Assembly: GCF_009789675.1 (NCBI RefSeq)
Contig: NZ_CP046914.1
Location: 1,674,001 to 1,738,000, forward strand
Reading direction: 5' to 3'
Length of the DNA: 64,000 nucleotides
Origin: Paraburkholderia acidisoli
GTDB lineage: Bacteria > Pseudomonadota > Gammaproteobacteria > Burkholderiales > Burkholderiaceae
The position numbers were made by a program, and so were the translations under genes. Below are positions 37,132 to 45,745 of this stretch, one piece after another. How positions within the stretch are numbered: position 1 is the first letter of the stretch; every line of letters begins with the position of its first letter. The notes under the pieces were generated by a model. That model searched no databases and had not been told where the DNA came from. It was given only the letters and a program-made list of their open reading frames with translations.

Positions 37132-38063
37132 TGACCGCACAGCAACGCAATGCATCATCGGGCCTGGCTCACGACGACGCGAGCAACGAAGGCGCGAGCA
37201 ACGCGCACGCGACGAACGCGCCGCGAGCGAAACCCGATGCGCGCCTGCCCGACCTGATCTGGAAAGTGCTCGTCTGGGGCGGCGTGGTGTTCTTCCTGCT
37301 CAACGTGCTGCTGCTGATCGCCACGGTCGGCGTGAATTCCATCGCCACGCGCTGGTTCGGCACGCCGCTGCCGCAAGGTTTCACGCTGCACTGGTATGCG
37401 CAGGCGTGGCGCGACTTTCAGTTGGGCAGCGTGCTGTGGGTGACGTTCGAAGTGGTGGGCGCGGTCGTGCTGCTGTCCATTCTGCTCGGCGTGCCCGCGG
37501 CGTACGCGCTCGCGCGCGCGCAGTTTCCGGGCAAGCGCCTCGCCATGCTCGTGTTCCTGCTGCCGTTGATGGTGCCGCCCGTGACCTACGGCATTCCCAT
37601 GGCCACGGCCATGTATCACTTCGGTCTCGCGGGCACGCTGCCCGGCGTGATCCTCGCGAACCTCGTGCCGGCGCTGCCGTTCGTGATTCTCGTGATGACG
37701 CCGTTCATCGAGCAGATCGATCCGAACCTGGAGTCGGCGGCGCGCATTTTCGGCGCGAACACGCTGCGCTATTTCCGCTACGTCCTGCTGCCGCTGCTCG
37801 TGCCCGGCATGCTGGCGGCGGGGCTGCTCGTGCTCGTGCGCACGATCGGCATGTTCGAACTCACTTTTTTCACCGCCGGACCCGACACGCAAACGCTGGT
37901 GGTCGCGCTGTACTACGCCGTCTTTTCGACGGGCGTGCGTGCGCCGCAATCCATCGACGCCATGGCGATGATCTACATGGCGATCACGCTCGCGTGGGTG
38001 CTGGTCGCCCTGCAATTCGTCAGCCCGACACAACTCGTGTCGCGCGTGAAGGAACAGCGCTAG
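37131..38063 (+). CDS. ABC transporter permease 2
   Basis: A 310-residue permease of the PotC-like type. About 40 polar N-terminal residues rich in Asn, Ala and Ser precede the first membrane span (VWGGVVFFLLNVLLL). The EAA loop is SAARIFGANTLRYFRYVLLPLLVPG. A GGAGGAAAAGG ribosome site precedes the ATG, which shares a base with the upstream stop. The IlvD-type dehydratase gene follows 63 bp downstream and is probably cotranscribed. Confidence 0.92.
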   Translation: MTAQQRNASSGLAHDDASNEGASNAHATNAPRAKPDARLPDLIWKVLVWGGVVFFLLNVLLLIATVGVNSIATRWFGTPLPQGFTLHWYAQAWRDFQLGSVLWVTFEVVGAVVLLSILLGVPAAYALARAQFPGKRLAMLVFLLPLMVPPVTYGIPMATAMYHFGLAGTLPGVILANLVPALPFVILVMTPFIEQIDPNLESAARIFGANTLRYFRYVLLPLLVPGMLAAGLLVLVRTIGMFELTFFTAGPDTQTLVVALYYAVFSTGVRAPQSIDAMAMIYMAITLAWVLVALQFVSPTQLVSRVKEQR

Positions 38064-38126
38064 GCGGCATTGGCGGCCTCGCCGAAACACTTCGGAAACA
38101 CCCGGATACACCTGGAGCAATGCAAG

Positions 38127-39878
38127 ATGAGCAACAAGCGAAAGACCCCCGAAGAACTGCGTAGCCATCGCTGGTATGGCGTGAACGACCTGCGTTCGTT
38201 CGGCCATCGTTCGCGCACGGCGCAGATGGGCTATAGCCGCGAAGAATATGCGGGCAAGCCGGTGATCGCGATCCTCAACACGTGGAGCGAGATCAACCCG
38301 TGCCATACGCATTTCAAGCAGCGTGTGGAAGAGGTCAAGCGCGGCATCTGGCAAGCGGGCGGCTTTCCGATCGAGCTGCCGGTGCAAACGCTCTCCGAGC
38401 CGTTCCAGAAGCCCACCACCATGCTGTATCGCAACTTCCTCGCCATGGAGGCGGAGGAAACGCTGCGCTCGTATCCGGCGGACGGCGTCGTGCTGATGGG
38501 CGGTTGCGACAAGACCACGCCCGCGCTGCTGCTCGGCGCGATCTCCATGAATCTGCCCACCATCTTCCTGCCCGCCGGCCCGATGCTCAACGGCAACTGG
38601 AACGGCGTGACGCTCGGTTCGGGCTCGGACACCTGGAAGTACTGGGCCGACCTGCGCGCGGGCAAGATCACCGAGGAAGACTGGAAGGGCGTGGAAGGCG
38701 GCATCGCGCGCTCGCCGGGCCATTGCATGACGATGGGCACGGCCTCGACCATGACGAGCGCCGCCGAAGCGCTGGGCTTCACGCTGCCGGGCTTCGCCTC
38801 GATTCCCGCGCCGGATTCGCGCCACGCGCAGATGTCGGCGAAAACGGGCATGCGCATCGTCGAGATGGTGTGGGAAGACCTCAAGCCCTCGGACATCATC
38901 ACGCGCCAGGCCGTCGACAATGCCGTGACCACGTGTCTCGCGCTCTCGGGTTCGACCAACGCGATCGTGCACATGATCGCCGTGGCGCGCCGCGCGGGCG
39001 TGGACCTCACGCTCGCGCAATACGACGAGATCGCGCGCCGCACGCCAGTGCTCGCGAACATCCGCCCGACCGGCAAGTACCTCATGGAGGACTTCTATTA
39101 CGCGGGCGGTTTGCGCGCGATGCTCAAGGAGCTGGGCGATCTGATCGACGGCACGCAGATGACCGTCAACGGCAAGACGCTGGGCGAGAACATCGCCGAC
39201 GCGGAAATCTACAGCGAAGAAGTGATCTACCGCCGTGCGAAGCCGCTGATGCCGGACACGGGCCTCGCCGTGCTGCGCGGCAATCTCGCGCCGGACGGCG
39301 CCGTGATCAAGCCGGGCGCGGCGGAAGCGCGCCTGCACGTGCATACGGGCAAGGCCGTCGTGTTCAAGGACTACAACGACATGGCCGCGCGCATCGACAG
39401 CGACGACCTCGATGTCACCGCCGACTCGGTGATCGTGCTGCAGCACGCGGGTCCGGTTGGCGCGCCCGGCATGCCCGAGTGGGGCCAGTTGCCTATTCCG
39501 CAGAAGCTCCTGAAGGAAGGCGTGCGCGACATGCTGCGCATTTCCGACGCGCGCATGAGCGGCACGAGCTATGGCGCGTGTGTTTTGCACGTGGCGCCCG
39601 AATCGTTCATCGGCGGTCCGCTCGCGCTCGTGCAGGACGGCGACATGATCGAGCTGAGCGTGCCGGACCGCCGCCTCAACGTGCTGATCTCCGCAGAGGA
39701 AATGGCACGCCGCAAGGCCGCGTGGGTCGCGCCGGAGCCACGTTTCACGCGCGGCTATGGCGCGATGTACCAGACGCACGTGATGCAGGCCGACAAGGGT
39801 TGCGAATTCGACTTCATGCAGCGTGACGGCGCGGGCGGCGCGGCAGCGAAGCAAGAAGGCGAGCCGGAGATTCACTAA
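38127..39878 (+). CDS. IlvD/Edd family sugar-acid dehydratase (L-arabinonate dehydratase-like)
   Basis: A 583-residue Fe-S dehydratase of the IlvD/Edd superfamily. Cysteines for the cluster are in [10 protein letters not shown] and [12 protein letters not shown], with [13 protein letters not shown] near the N-terminus and [20 protein letters not shown] near the C-terminus. The sequence style is that of pentonate and aldonate dehydratases (arabinonate, xylonate, galactonate) rather than dihydroxy-acid dehydratase or Edd. It removes water from C2-C3 to give a 2-keto-3-deoxy acid, the substrate class for the DapA-family enzyme at 31 kb. It lies downstream of the ABC transporter genes on the same strand. 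Confidence 0.92.
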   Translation: MSNKRKTPEELRSHRWYGVNDLRSFGHRSRTAQMGYSREEYAGKPVIAILNTWSEINPCHTHFKQRVEEVKRGIWQAGGFPIELPVQTLSEPFQKPTTMLYRNFLAMEAEETLRSYPADGVVLMGGCDKTTPALLLGAISMNLPTIFLPAGPMLNGNWNGVTLGSGSDTWKYWADLRAGKITEEDWKGVEGGIARSPGHCMTMGTASTMTSAAEALGFTLPGFASIPAPDSRHAQMSAKTGMRIVEMVWEDLKPSDIITRQAVDNAVTTCLALSGSTNAIVHMIAVARRAGVDLTLAQYDEIARRTPVLANIRPTGKYLMEDFYYAGGLRAMLKELGDLIDGTQMTVNGKTLGENIADAEIYSEEVIYRRAKPLMPDTGLAVLRGNLAPDGAVIKPGAAEARLHVHTGKAVVFKDYNDMAARIDSDDLDVTADSVIVLQHAGPVGAPGMPEWGQLPIPQKLLKEGVRDMLRISDARMSGTSYGACVLHVAPESFIGGPLALVQDGDMIELSVPDRRLNVLISAEEMARRKAAWVAPEPRFTRGYGAMYQTHVMQADKGCEFDFMQRDGAGGAAAKQEGEPEIH

Positions 39879-39908
39879 GCGGTCGTAATCATATCGAGGT
39901 AGGCAAGG

Positions 39909-39942
39909 CGGCGAGCGCGCTTCAGGGGTTGCGCGCTCGCCG
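39909..39942 (+). other. GC-rich hairpin between dehydratase and porin genes
   Basis: A perfect 12-bp stem (CGGCGAGCGCGC / GCGCGCTCGCCG) with a 10-base loop and no T tract. It could act as a transcript-stabilising end or partial terminator. It is 30 bp after the dehydratase stop and 69 bp before the porin start. Confidence 0.55.
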
Positions 39943-40010
39943 GTCAGGAGGAAACCGCAGTCCGCAATTAAAACCAGCAGCAATCACAACGACGACATGT
40001 AGGAGTACAG

Positions 40011-41204
40011 ATGAAAAGAACGATCCTCGCATCCGCGCTTGGACTCGCAACGCTGGGCGCGCACGCGCAAAGCAGCGTCACGCTTTACGGTATCGTCGAT
40101 ACCGGTATCGGTTATCAAAGCAGTTCGGCTGCGCTCGGCAGCAATTCGGGTGGCCGCTCGGCCGTCAAGATGGTGCAGGGCGTGTGGGCCGGCTCGCGCT
40201 TCGGCTTCAAGGGCAGCGAAGACCTCGGCGGCGGCACGCGCGCGATCTTCCAGCTCGAAGAAGGCTATAACTCGGCCAACGGCGCGCAATCGACCTCGGG
40301 CCTGATGTTCAGCCGCGCGGCGTTCGTCGGTATCGCCGATAAAACCTACGGCACGGTCACGGCCGGCCGCCAGTACGCGCCGTACTACACGCTGCTCTCG
40401 CCGTACAGCCCGACCACGTGGCTGACGGGCGCATACGGCGCGCATCCGGGCGATCTCGATTCGATGGACACGATCTATCGGATCAACAACTCGGTCGTCT
40501 ACACCTCGCCGAACATCGCGGGCTTCACCGTGAGCGGCATGTACGCGCTCGGCGGCGTGGCGGGCAGCCCCGGCGCGGGCCAGACGTGGAGCGTCGCGGC
40601 GAATTACATTCACGGTCCGGTGGGCGTTGCGGTGGGCTTCGAACGCCTGAGCAACTCGACCAGCGGCGGCGGTGCATGGGGCGCGAATTCCACAGCGTCG
40701 AGCAACGGCGAGCCGGGCGTCTCGGGCGTCACCAATGGCTTCCAGACCGCGCAGACGCAACAGCGCTTCGCGGTCACGGGTGGCTACACGTTCAATTCGC
40801 AATGGGATATTTCGGCATCCTATTCGAATGTGCAGTACATCCCGGGTATCGGCTCTTCGTTCGTCAACACACAAATCTGGAACACCGGCGGGGTCGTGCT
40901 GCATTACAAACCGCTCACCACGCTCGATCTCGCGGCCGGCTACAGCTACACGCGCGCGACCAAGGCGAACGGCGTGCAGAGCGCAGCGTCGTATCAGCAG
41001 TTCAACCTCTCGCAATACGTGACGCTTTCGAAGCGCACGGGCCTCTATTTCGTCGAGGCTTATCAGCGCGCGGGCGGCCAGACGCTGGGCACGAACGGCA
41101 GCATCATCAACGCGACGGCCGATATCGGCGACGGCCAGAACAGCGCGCCTTCGTCGTCGCGCAGCCAGGTCGCGGGCGCGGTGGGCATCATTCACCGCTT
41201 CTGA
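40011..41204 (+). CDS. Gram-negative porin (OmpC/Omp32 type)
   Basis: A 397-residue porin with a signal peptide cleaved after GAHA, a mature start QSSVTLYGIVDTGIGY, SRFGFKGSEDLGGG, GTVTAGRQYAPYY and a terminal strand ending GIIHRF. GGAG lies eight bases before ATG. It follows the IlvD-type dehydratase in the catabolic island and ends with a strong terminator, so it likely admits the island's substrate. It is the third porin in the window placed next to a catabolic operon. Confidence 0.94.
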   Translation: MKRTILASALGLATLGAHAQSSVTLYGIVDTGIGYQSSSAALGSNSGGRSAVKMVQGVWAGSRFGFKGSEDLGGGTRAIFQLEEGYNSANGAQSTSGLMFSRAAFVGIADKTYGTVTAGRQYAPYYTLLSPYSPTTWLTGAYGAHPGDLDSMDTIYRINNSVVYTSPNIAGFTVSGMYALGGVAGSPGAGQTWSVAANYIHGPVGVAVGFERLSNSTSGGGAWGANSTASSNGEPGVSGVTNGFQTAQTQQRFAVTGGYTFNSQWDISASYSNVQYIPGIGSSFVNTQIWNTGGVVLHYKPLTTLDLAAGYSYTRATKANGVQSAASYQQFNLSQYVTLSKRTGLYFVEAYQRAGGQTLGTNGSIINATADIGDGQNSAPSSSRSQVAGAVGIIHRF

Positions 41205-41252
41205 CGGCGCGCCGTTGATGGCGTTTTAGGTAGGTCTCCGAGGCAGGATTGA

Positions 41253-41295
41253 CGGCGGCGCCCGGTTTGAGCGAACCGGGGCCGCCGTTTTTTTT
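41253..41295 (+). terminator. Rho-independent terminator after porin
   Basis: A two-part stem, CGGCGGC with GCCGCCG then CCCGGTT with AACCGGG, with one bulged G, a 6-base loop and eight T residues. Confidence 0.95.
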
Positions 41296-41457
41296 GCCGA
41301 TGCCGGCAACGCTGCGGCGCGCGTGGCGGTGGCGCCTCGAGGCCGCGCCAGGTGAGCGCGGCCAGCCTGCGCTATCATGCAGCCCCGTCAGGCGTGAGAT
41401 GACCGTAATGTCGGATTTCACGCGGCGAGACTTCCAATTACCGGCCAACCTTCACCG

Positions 41458-42255
41458 ATGCTCGAATCCCAACTCTCCGGCGGCGTGCTGCTGGCACACC
41501 TGCAGGCGCTCGACGCCGCTCAACTCTGCGGACTCGCGATCGCGCTGGTGCTCGGCGGCATGGTGAAAGGCGTCACGGGCATCGGCGTGCCGCTGGTCGC
41601 CATGCCCATCCTCACGCATTTCCTGCCCGTCAAGCAGGCCGTGCTGCTGCTTTCCATGCCCATCATCCTCGGCAACATCCCGCAGGCGCTCGAGGGCGGC
41701 GAGTTGTGGAAGACGGTCAAGCAGATCGCCGCGCCGCTGGTGGGCACGATCATCGGCAACGTGGTGGGCGTTTCCCTGCTGATCCGGCTGGAGCCGCATC
41801 ACGCGCAGGCGGCTTCGGGGCTCGCGCTGGTGGTGGCGGCCGCGCTGCTGCTCGCTTCGCCGAAACTCACGCTCGCGCCCGCGTGGGTCAAGCCGGTGGG
41901 CTTCCTGCTCGGTTTCGGCGCGGCGCTCATGGAGAGCATCGCCTCGGTGCCGGGGCCGCTGCTGGCGATGTATTTGATCGCTTCGGGCGCGACGGGCCGT
42001 GTGTTCACGAAGCAGATCGCCATCATTCTCGTGGTCTCCGTGCTCACGCTCATCACGACGTTCAGCGGCGGCGCGCACGCGAACGGCGCCGATCTGGCCA
42101 TTTCTGCGGCCGCGAGCGTGCCCGCCATCATCGGCATGCTGCTGATCCGGCCGTTGCGCGACAAACTGCATCCGCTGGCGTTTCGCGTGATCGTGCTCGT
42201 GTGCGTGCTGGCCGCGGCCGTGCAGATGATCGTCAAGTCGCACGTGTTGTTTTAA
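41458..42255 (+). CDS. TauE/SafE family membrane transporter
   Basis: A 265-residue, mostly hydrophobic protein with about eight membrane segments, of the TauE/SafE (sulfite exporter, YfcA-like) family. The first conserved repeat is GMVKGVTGIGVPLVAMPIL and the second-half repeat has GFGAALMESIASVPGPLLAMYL. Members move sulfite, sulfoacetate or organic anions. A gene of this type amid sugar-acid genes may export or import an organic acid, but the sequence does not say which. It stands between two strong terminators, so it is its own transcription unit. Confidence 0.87.
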   Translation: MLESQLSGGVLLAHLQALDAAQLCGLAIALVLGGMVKGVTGIGVPLVAMPILTHFLPVKQAVLLLSMPIILGNIPQALEGGELWKTVKQIAAPLVGTIIGNVVGVSLLIRLEPHHAQAASGLALVVAAALLLASPKLTLAPAWVKPVGFLLGFGAALMESIASVPGPLLAMYLIASGATGRVFTKQIAIILVVSVLTLITTFSGGAHANGADLAISAAASVPAIIGMLLIRPLRDKLHPLAFRVIVLVCVLAAAVQMIVKSHVLF

Positions 42256-42279
42256 TCGCGTCGGCACGCCGCACAATGC

Positions 42280-42308
42280 AAAAAAGCGCCCGAGTAGGGC
42301 GCTTTTTT
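42280..42308. terminator. bidirectional Rho-independent terminator
   Basis: A stem of GCGCCC / GGGCGC extended by A-run and T-run pairs, with a 5-base GAGTA loop. It serves both the TauE/SafE gene and the convergent uronate dehydrogenase gene. Confidence 0.9.
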
Positions 42309-42344
42309 TGTATCGGCGATGCGCGGCGCAGTCGAATCGCGCGC

Positions 42345-43169
42345 CTACGAGCGCTTCCCGCGCTGCTCCACCGGCGTGAAATCGAAGCTCGCGAAACTGC
42401 CGCCCTGATACCGCTGCGCCACCGCGTCGAGCGGATTCTCCCTCGCCAGGATCTCGGCGGCCCAGTCTTCGGAATTCTGCTTCGGCGCGTAACCGAGGCG
42501 CTTCGCGCCGTCGTTTTCGCCTTCCTGAATCCAGTAGCTGCGCGTATTGTTCGACACGCCCCACACGATCGCGAAACCGATTTCGTCAACGTTGATGACG
42601 CGATCGACCAGATGGAACAGGTCCTCGTGACCGAACCACGTGCTCAGCTGGCGGAATTCCGTGGGCGCGGGCAGGCAACTGCCAATGCGCACGTTCACCG
42701 TTTCGATGCCGTGCTTGTCCCAGTACAGGCGCGCGAGCGATTCGCCCCACGCCTTGGACAGACCGTAAAAGCCGTCCGGACGGAACGCGCAGTCGAGCGT
42801 GAGTTTCTCTTCCACCGGATACATGCCGATCGCGTGATTCGAACTCGCGAACAGAATGCGCTTCGTGCCGTGGCGGCGCATGCCTTCGTAGACTTCCACG
42901 AGGCCGCGCAGGTTGTTTTCGATGATTTCGGGCAGCGGCCGTTCGACGCTCGTACCGGCCATGTGGATCAGCACATCGACGCCCTCGAGCAGACGGTCGA
43001 CCACCACGGGATCGCGCAGGTCGCCGTGCATCACGTCCTCGCCCGCGAACAGCGGTTCGAGCGGCTTCGAGCCGGCGGCGGAGCGCAGATTCACGCCGCG
43101 CTCGTGCAGGCCCTTGCGCAACACGGTGCCCAGCTGGCCGGCCGCGCCGGTCAATGCAACTTTCTTCAC
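42345..43169 (-). CDS. udh: uronate dehydrogenase
   Basis: A 274-residue short-chain dehydrogenase/epimerase-type protein matching uronate dehydrogenase. Seen are the NAD motif VALTGAAGQLG, HMAGTSVERP, FASSNHAIGMYP with the active-site Ser, and YGLSKAWGE with the Tyr-x3-Lys pair. RIGSCLPAPTEFRQLSTWFGHED and VWGVSNNTR follow, as in known Udh enzymes. It oxidises D-galacturonate or D-glucuronate to the aldarolactone with NAD+. GTG start at 43169 with GAGG upstream. It lies 70 bp downstream of the ExuT-like transporter gene on the same strand, a fitting uptake-oxidation pair. Confidence 0.92.
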   Translation of the reverse strand: MKKVALTGAAGQLGTVLRKGLHERGVNLRSAAGSKPLEPLFAGEDVMHGDLRDPVVVDRLLEGVDVLIHMAGTSVERPLPEIIENNLRGLVEVYEGMRRHGTKRILFASSNHAIGMYPVEEKLTLDCAFRPDGFYGLSKAWGESLARLYWDKHGIETVNVRIGSCLPAPTEFRQLSTWFGHEDLFHLVDRVINVDEIGFAIVWGVSNNTRSYWIQEGENDGAKRLGYAPKQNSEDWAAEILARENPLDAVAQRYQGGSFASFDFTPVEQRGKRS

Positions 43170-43200
43170 AGTGGAGTTACCTCACATAAAAACGCCGAAA

Positions 43201-43224
43201 GCCGGCGCCCTCGCAGGCGCCGGC
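43201..43224 (-). other. hairpin between ExuT-like and udh genes
   Basis: A perfect 9-bp stem GCCGGCGCC / GGCGCCGGC with a 6-base loop. On the minus strand it is followed after several bases by a T run. It could lower udh expression relative to the transporter. Confidence 0.5.
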
Positions 43225-43239
43225 CAGTGTACATCCGAA

Positions 43240-44547
43240 TCAGACCTCGACTTTCTGCGTGGGCCGGAGCGCGGCGCTCGCCGCCTCGTCATTCTGCTGC
43301 GTCGTGAGCAGACGCCACGCGACGCAGGCGCCGATCAGGTCGAACAGCATCAGGCACACGAACAAGGGGTTATAGCCGATCGTGCTCGCCAGTGCGCCGA
43401 CGATGAGCGAGAACACGGTCGCGCCGAGATAGCCGAACATGCCCGAGAGGCCCGTGGCCGTGGCGACTTCGTGCTGGCCGAACACGTCCGAGGCGAGCGT
43501 GAACAGCGCGCCCGAAATGGTCTGGTGCGCGAACGTGCCGACGCAGAACAGCGCGATGGCGGCGTACGGGCTCGCCACGAGGCCCACGCAGGCCGGTCCG
43601 ATCATCAGCAGCGCGCCGGTCGTGATGACGAGCTTGCGCGAGGTGATGAGCGAGCAGCCGAACCAGCGGATGAAGAGCGGCGCGAGATAGCCGCCGATCA
43701 GGCAGCCGAGGTCGGCGGCGAGGAAGGGCATCCACGCGAACAGCGCGATTTCCTTCAGGTTCATGTGCCGCACGGTGACCATGTAGAGCGGAATCCACGC
43801 GCCGAAGGTCTGCCACGCCGGTTCGGCGAGCATGCGCGGAATGCCGATGCCCCAGAAGCGGCGCGTCTTGAGCACTTCCTTGAACGAAGCGCGCTTGCCG
43901 CCGCTGGCTTTCTGCGCCTCGGTCTGGCCGGCGCGGATGTACTCCGCTTCCTCCTGCGAGAGCTTCGGGTGTTCGGCGGGCATCTTGAAGAACACGAGCC
44001 AGAGCGCGACCCAGATCAGCGCGACGCCGCCCGTGAGCACGAAGGCGAACTGCCAGTTGTACTTGAGAATGCACCAGACCACGAGCGGCGGGGCAATCAT
44101 CGCGCCGATCGAGGTGCCGGTATTGAGCCAGCCGGTGGCGACCGAGCGCTCCTTCGCCGGGAACCACGCGCTGATCGCTTTCATGCCGGCCGGGAAGATG
44201 GCCGCTTCGCTCATGCCGAGCAGGCCGCGGAAGAACGCCAGCGCGCCCCAGCTACCGGCGAGACCGTGCAGCATGTTGGCGATGGCCCAGCCGAACGCGA
44301 AGATCGCGAAGCCGATCTTGACGCCCACGGAGTCGAGCACGAAGCCGGCGACGGGTTGCGCGAGCGCGTAGCACGCCTGGAACGCCGTGACCACGTACGA
44401 GTACTGCTGCGTGGTCATGTGGAGGGTTTCGGTGAGCGTGGGCGCGGCGACCGAGAGCGAACTGCGCGCGAGGTAGTTGAATACCGTGCCGATCATGATG
44501 AGGCCGATGATCCACCACCGTACCCCCTTGAATGTCTTGCGTTGCAC
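43240..44547 (-). CDS. ExuT-like hexuronate MFS transporter
   Basis: A 435-residue MFS protein of the anion:cation symporter group. Its sequence follows E. coli ExuT: start KGVRWWIIGLIMIGTVFNYLARSSL, TQQYSYVVTAFQACYALAQPVAGFVLD, GMSEAAIFPAGMKAISAWFPAKERSVATGW in conserved blocks, and IGAMIAPPLVVW. Twelve membrane segments are apparent. GTG start at 44547 with AGGAG upstream. It imports galacturonate, glucuronate or a related sugar acid with protons, supplying Udh encoded just downstream. Confidence 0.92.
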   Translation of the reverse strand: MQRKTFKGVRWWIIGLIMIGTVFNYLARSSLSVAAPTLTETLHMTTQQYSYVVTAFQACYALAQPVAGFVLDSVGVKIGFAIFAFGWAIANMLHGLAGSWGALAFFRGLLGMSEAAIFPAGMKAISAWFPAKERSVATGWLNTGTSIGAMIAPPLVVWCILKYNWQFAFVLTGGVALIWVALWLVFFKMPAEHPKLSQEEAEYIRAGQTEAQKASGGKRASFKEVLKTRRFWGIGIPRMLAEPAWQTFGAWIPLYMVTVRHMNLKEIALFAWMPFLAADLGCLIGGYLAPLFIRWFGCSLITSRKLVITTGALLMIGPACVGLVASPYAAIALFCVGTFAHQTISGALFTLASDVFGQHEVATATGLSGMFGYLGATVFSLIVGALASTIGYNPLFVCLMLFDLIGACVAWRLLTTQQNDEAASAALRPTQKVEV

Positions 44548-44712
44548 TGCTCGTCTCCTGCTGTGGACGGACCGGGCGCCAAGTCGTGCCGCGCTGCGGG
44601 TCCCGATGAATGTTTCTTTGGCGAAGTGCCCCGTGGGTTCCGGCGGCTGGCTCGATGGCGGACAGCAAAGCGAATCGGCCCTTCATGTAAGACATCATTC
44701 TATTTCGTGCAA

Positions 44713-44727
44713 AGTTGTAAAGCAAAT
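44713..44727. promoter_or_regulatory. imperfect GntR-type operator upstream of ExuT-like gene
   Basis: AGTTGT-AAA-GCAAAT: the left half is identical to the perfect operator at 31029, while the right half matches only partly. On the minus strand it contains TTTACA, a possible -35 box for the transporter gene that starts 166 bp away. Confidence 0.4.
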
Positions 44728-44926
44728 ATTGACGCGCTGGGGATTTCCCTAGTGCATGGGGCCGCGCGCGGCGTGCGTCGCTCGAAGTGGCGCATCTGCG
44801 CGCAAGCGCTGGCTTTACCTCACGGAGATGGGGCGCAAGCCCGGCGTCGCGGGTTTGGCGAGTCGTCATACATCTACAAGATGGCGTCATCCCTCGCCGA
44901 TGCGGTCGTCAGGTTGACAATTCCCG

Positions 44927-44941
44927 TGTTGTATTACAACA
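44927..44941. promoter_or_regulatory. GntR-type operator before the RraA/lactonase operon
   Basis: A perfect inverted repeat TGTTGT-ATT-ACAACA with the same 6-3-6 geometry and GTTGT/ACAAC core as the site at 31029. An upstream TTGACA (44914-44919) is a consensus -35 box, and AACAAT 18 bases later, within the repeat's end, is a possible -10. Confidence 0.65.
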
Positions 44942-44999
44942 ATGCGAGCCACTGCCTGCGCCGCGCGCGGCATCCACACCAAAACCGAAGAGACACGCC

Positions 45000-45734
45000 A
45001 TGAGTTCACTCGACATCCCCGTCAGCGCCGCCGCGCTCGAGCAGTTGCGCCACGTTTCCAACGCCACGCTCACCACGCAGCTTTTCAAGCGCGGCCTGCG
45101 CAACGTGTTCCTGCAAGGCGTCAAGCCGCTGGTCGCGCCGGCGGCCGGCACGCCGAATCTCGTCGGCCCGGCGTTCACGATGCGCAATATCCCCGCGCGC
45201 GAAGATCTCGACCAGTTGAGCGCGTTCCAGAATCCGGAGCATCCGCAGCGCAAGGGCGTGGAAAGCGTGCCTGCGGGCGCGGTGCTCGTGCAGGATTGCC
45301 GCGGCGTGACCGATGCGGCGTCGATGGGGTCGATCCTCGCCACGCGCATGAAGGTGCGCGGCGTGGCGGGCATGGTTTCGGACGGCCCAGTGCGCGACAG
45401 CGGCACGATCGCGGCACTCGGCATTCCGGTGTTCTGCGCGGGCGCGTCGGCGCCGCTCAATCTCTGCAAGCACCACACGGTCGACCTGAACGTGCCGATT
45501 GCCTGCGGCGGCGTGGCCGTGTATCCAGGCGATATCATCGTCGGCGACGTGGACGGCATCGTCGTGATTCCGCGTCATCTCGCCGAGGAAGTCGCGCGCG
45601 ACGCCTTCGAGCAGGAGCGTCTGGAGCGCTTTATCACCGAACGGATCGAAGCGGGCGCGGCGCTGCCGGGCACCTATCCGCCGAACGCAGCGACGCTCGC
45701 CGCCTACGACGCCTGGAAGAAGGATCATCAATGA
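45000..45734 (+). CDS. RraA family protein
   Basis: A 244-residue protein of the RraA-like superfamily, which includes regulators of RNase E and class II pyruvate aldolases (HMG/CHA aldolase). Conserved features visible: SNATLTTQLFKRG, GPAFTMRN, the SMGSILATRMKVRGVAGMVSDGPVRDSGTI block in parts, and GDIIVGDVDGIVVIP. The GSxxAxxxxxxGxxGxxxDGxxRD-type pattern carries the Arg-Asp pair used in catalysis by aldolase members. Its position before a lactonase in a uronate regulon favours a metabolic role (aldolase, decarboxylase or isomerase) over RNase inhibition. It has no experimentally certain function from sequence. Confidence 0.85.
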   Translation: MSSLDIPVSAAALEQLRHVSNATLTTQLFKRGLRNVFLQGVKPLVAPAAGTPNLVGPAFTMRNIPAREDLDQLSAFQNPEHPQRKGVESVPAGAVLVQDCRGVTDAASMGSILATRMKVRGVAGMVSDGPVRDSGTIAALGIPVFCAGASAPLNLCKHHTVDLNVPIACGGVAVYPGDIIVGDVDGIVVIPRHLAEEVARDAFEQERLERFITERIEAGAALPGTYPPNAATLAAYDAWKKDHQ

Positions 45735-45745
45735 GAGGAGCATCA

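Larger units (their letters stand above)
44548..44999. other. 452-bp divergent regulatory region
   Basis: No gene is seen. It lies between the ExuT-like gene (minus) and the RraA-like gene (plus). It is more AT-rich near 44690-44730 and 44910-44945, where the putative GntR-type operators lie, and otherwise GC-rich with no recognised structure. Confidence 0.6.

Noticed and set aside
37155..39983. 942-codon minus-strand ORF
   Set aside because: Shadow of the permease 2 and dehydratase genes; no motifs.
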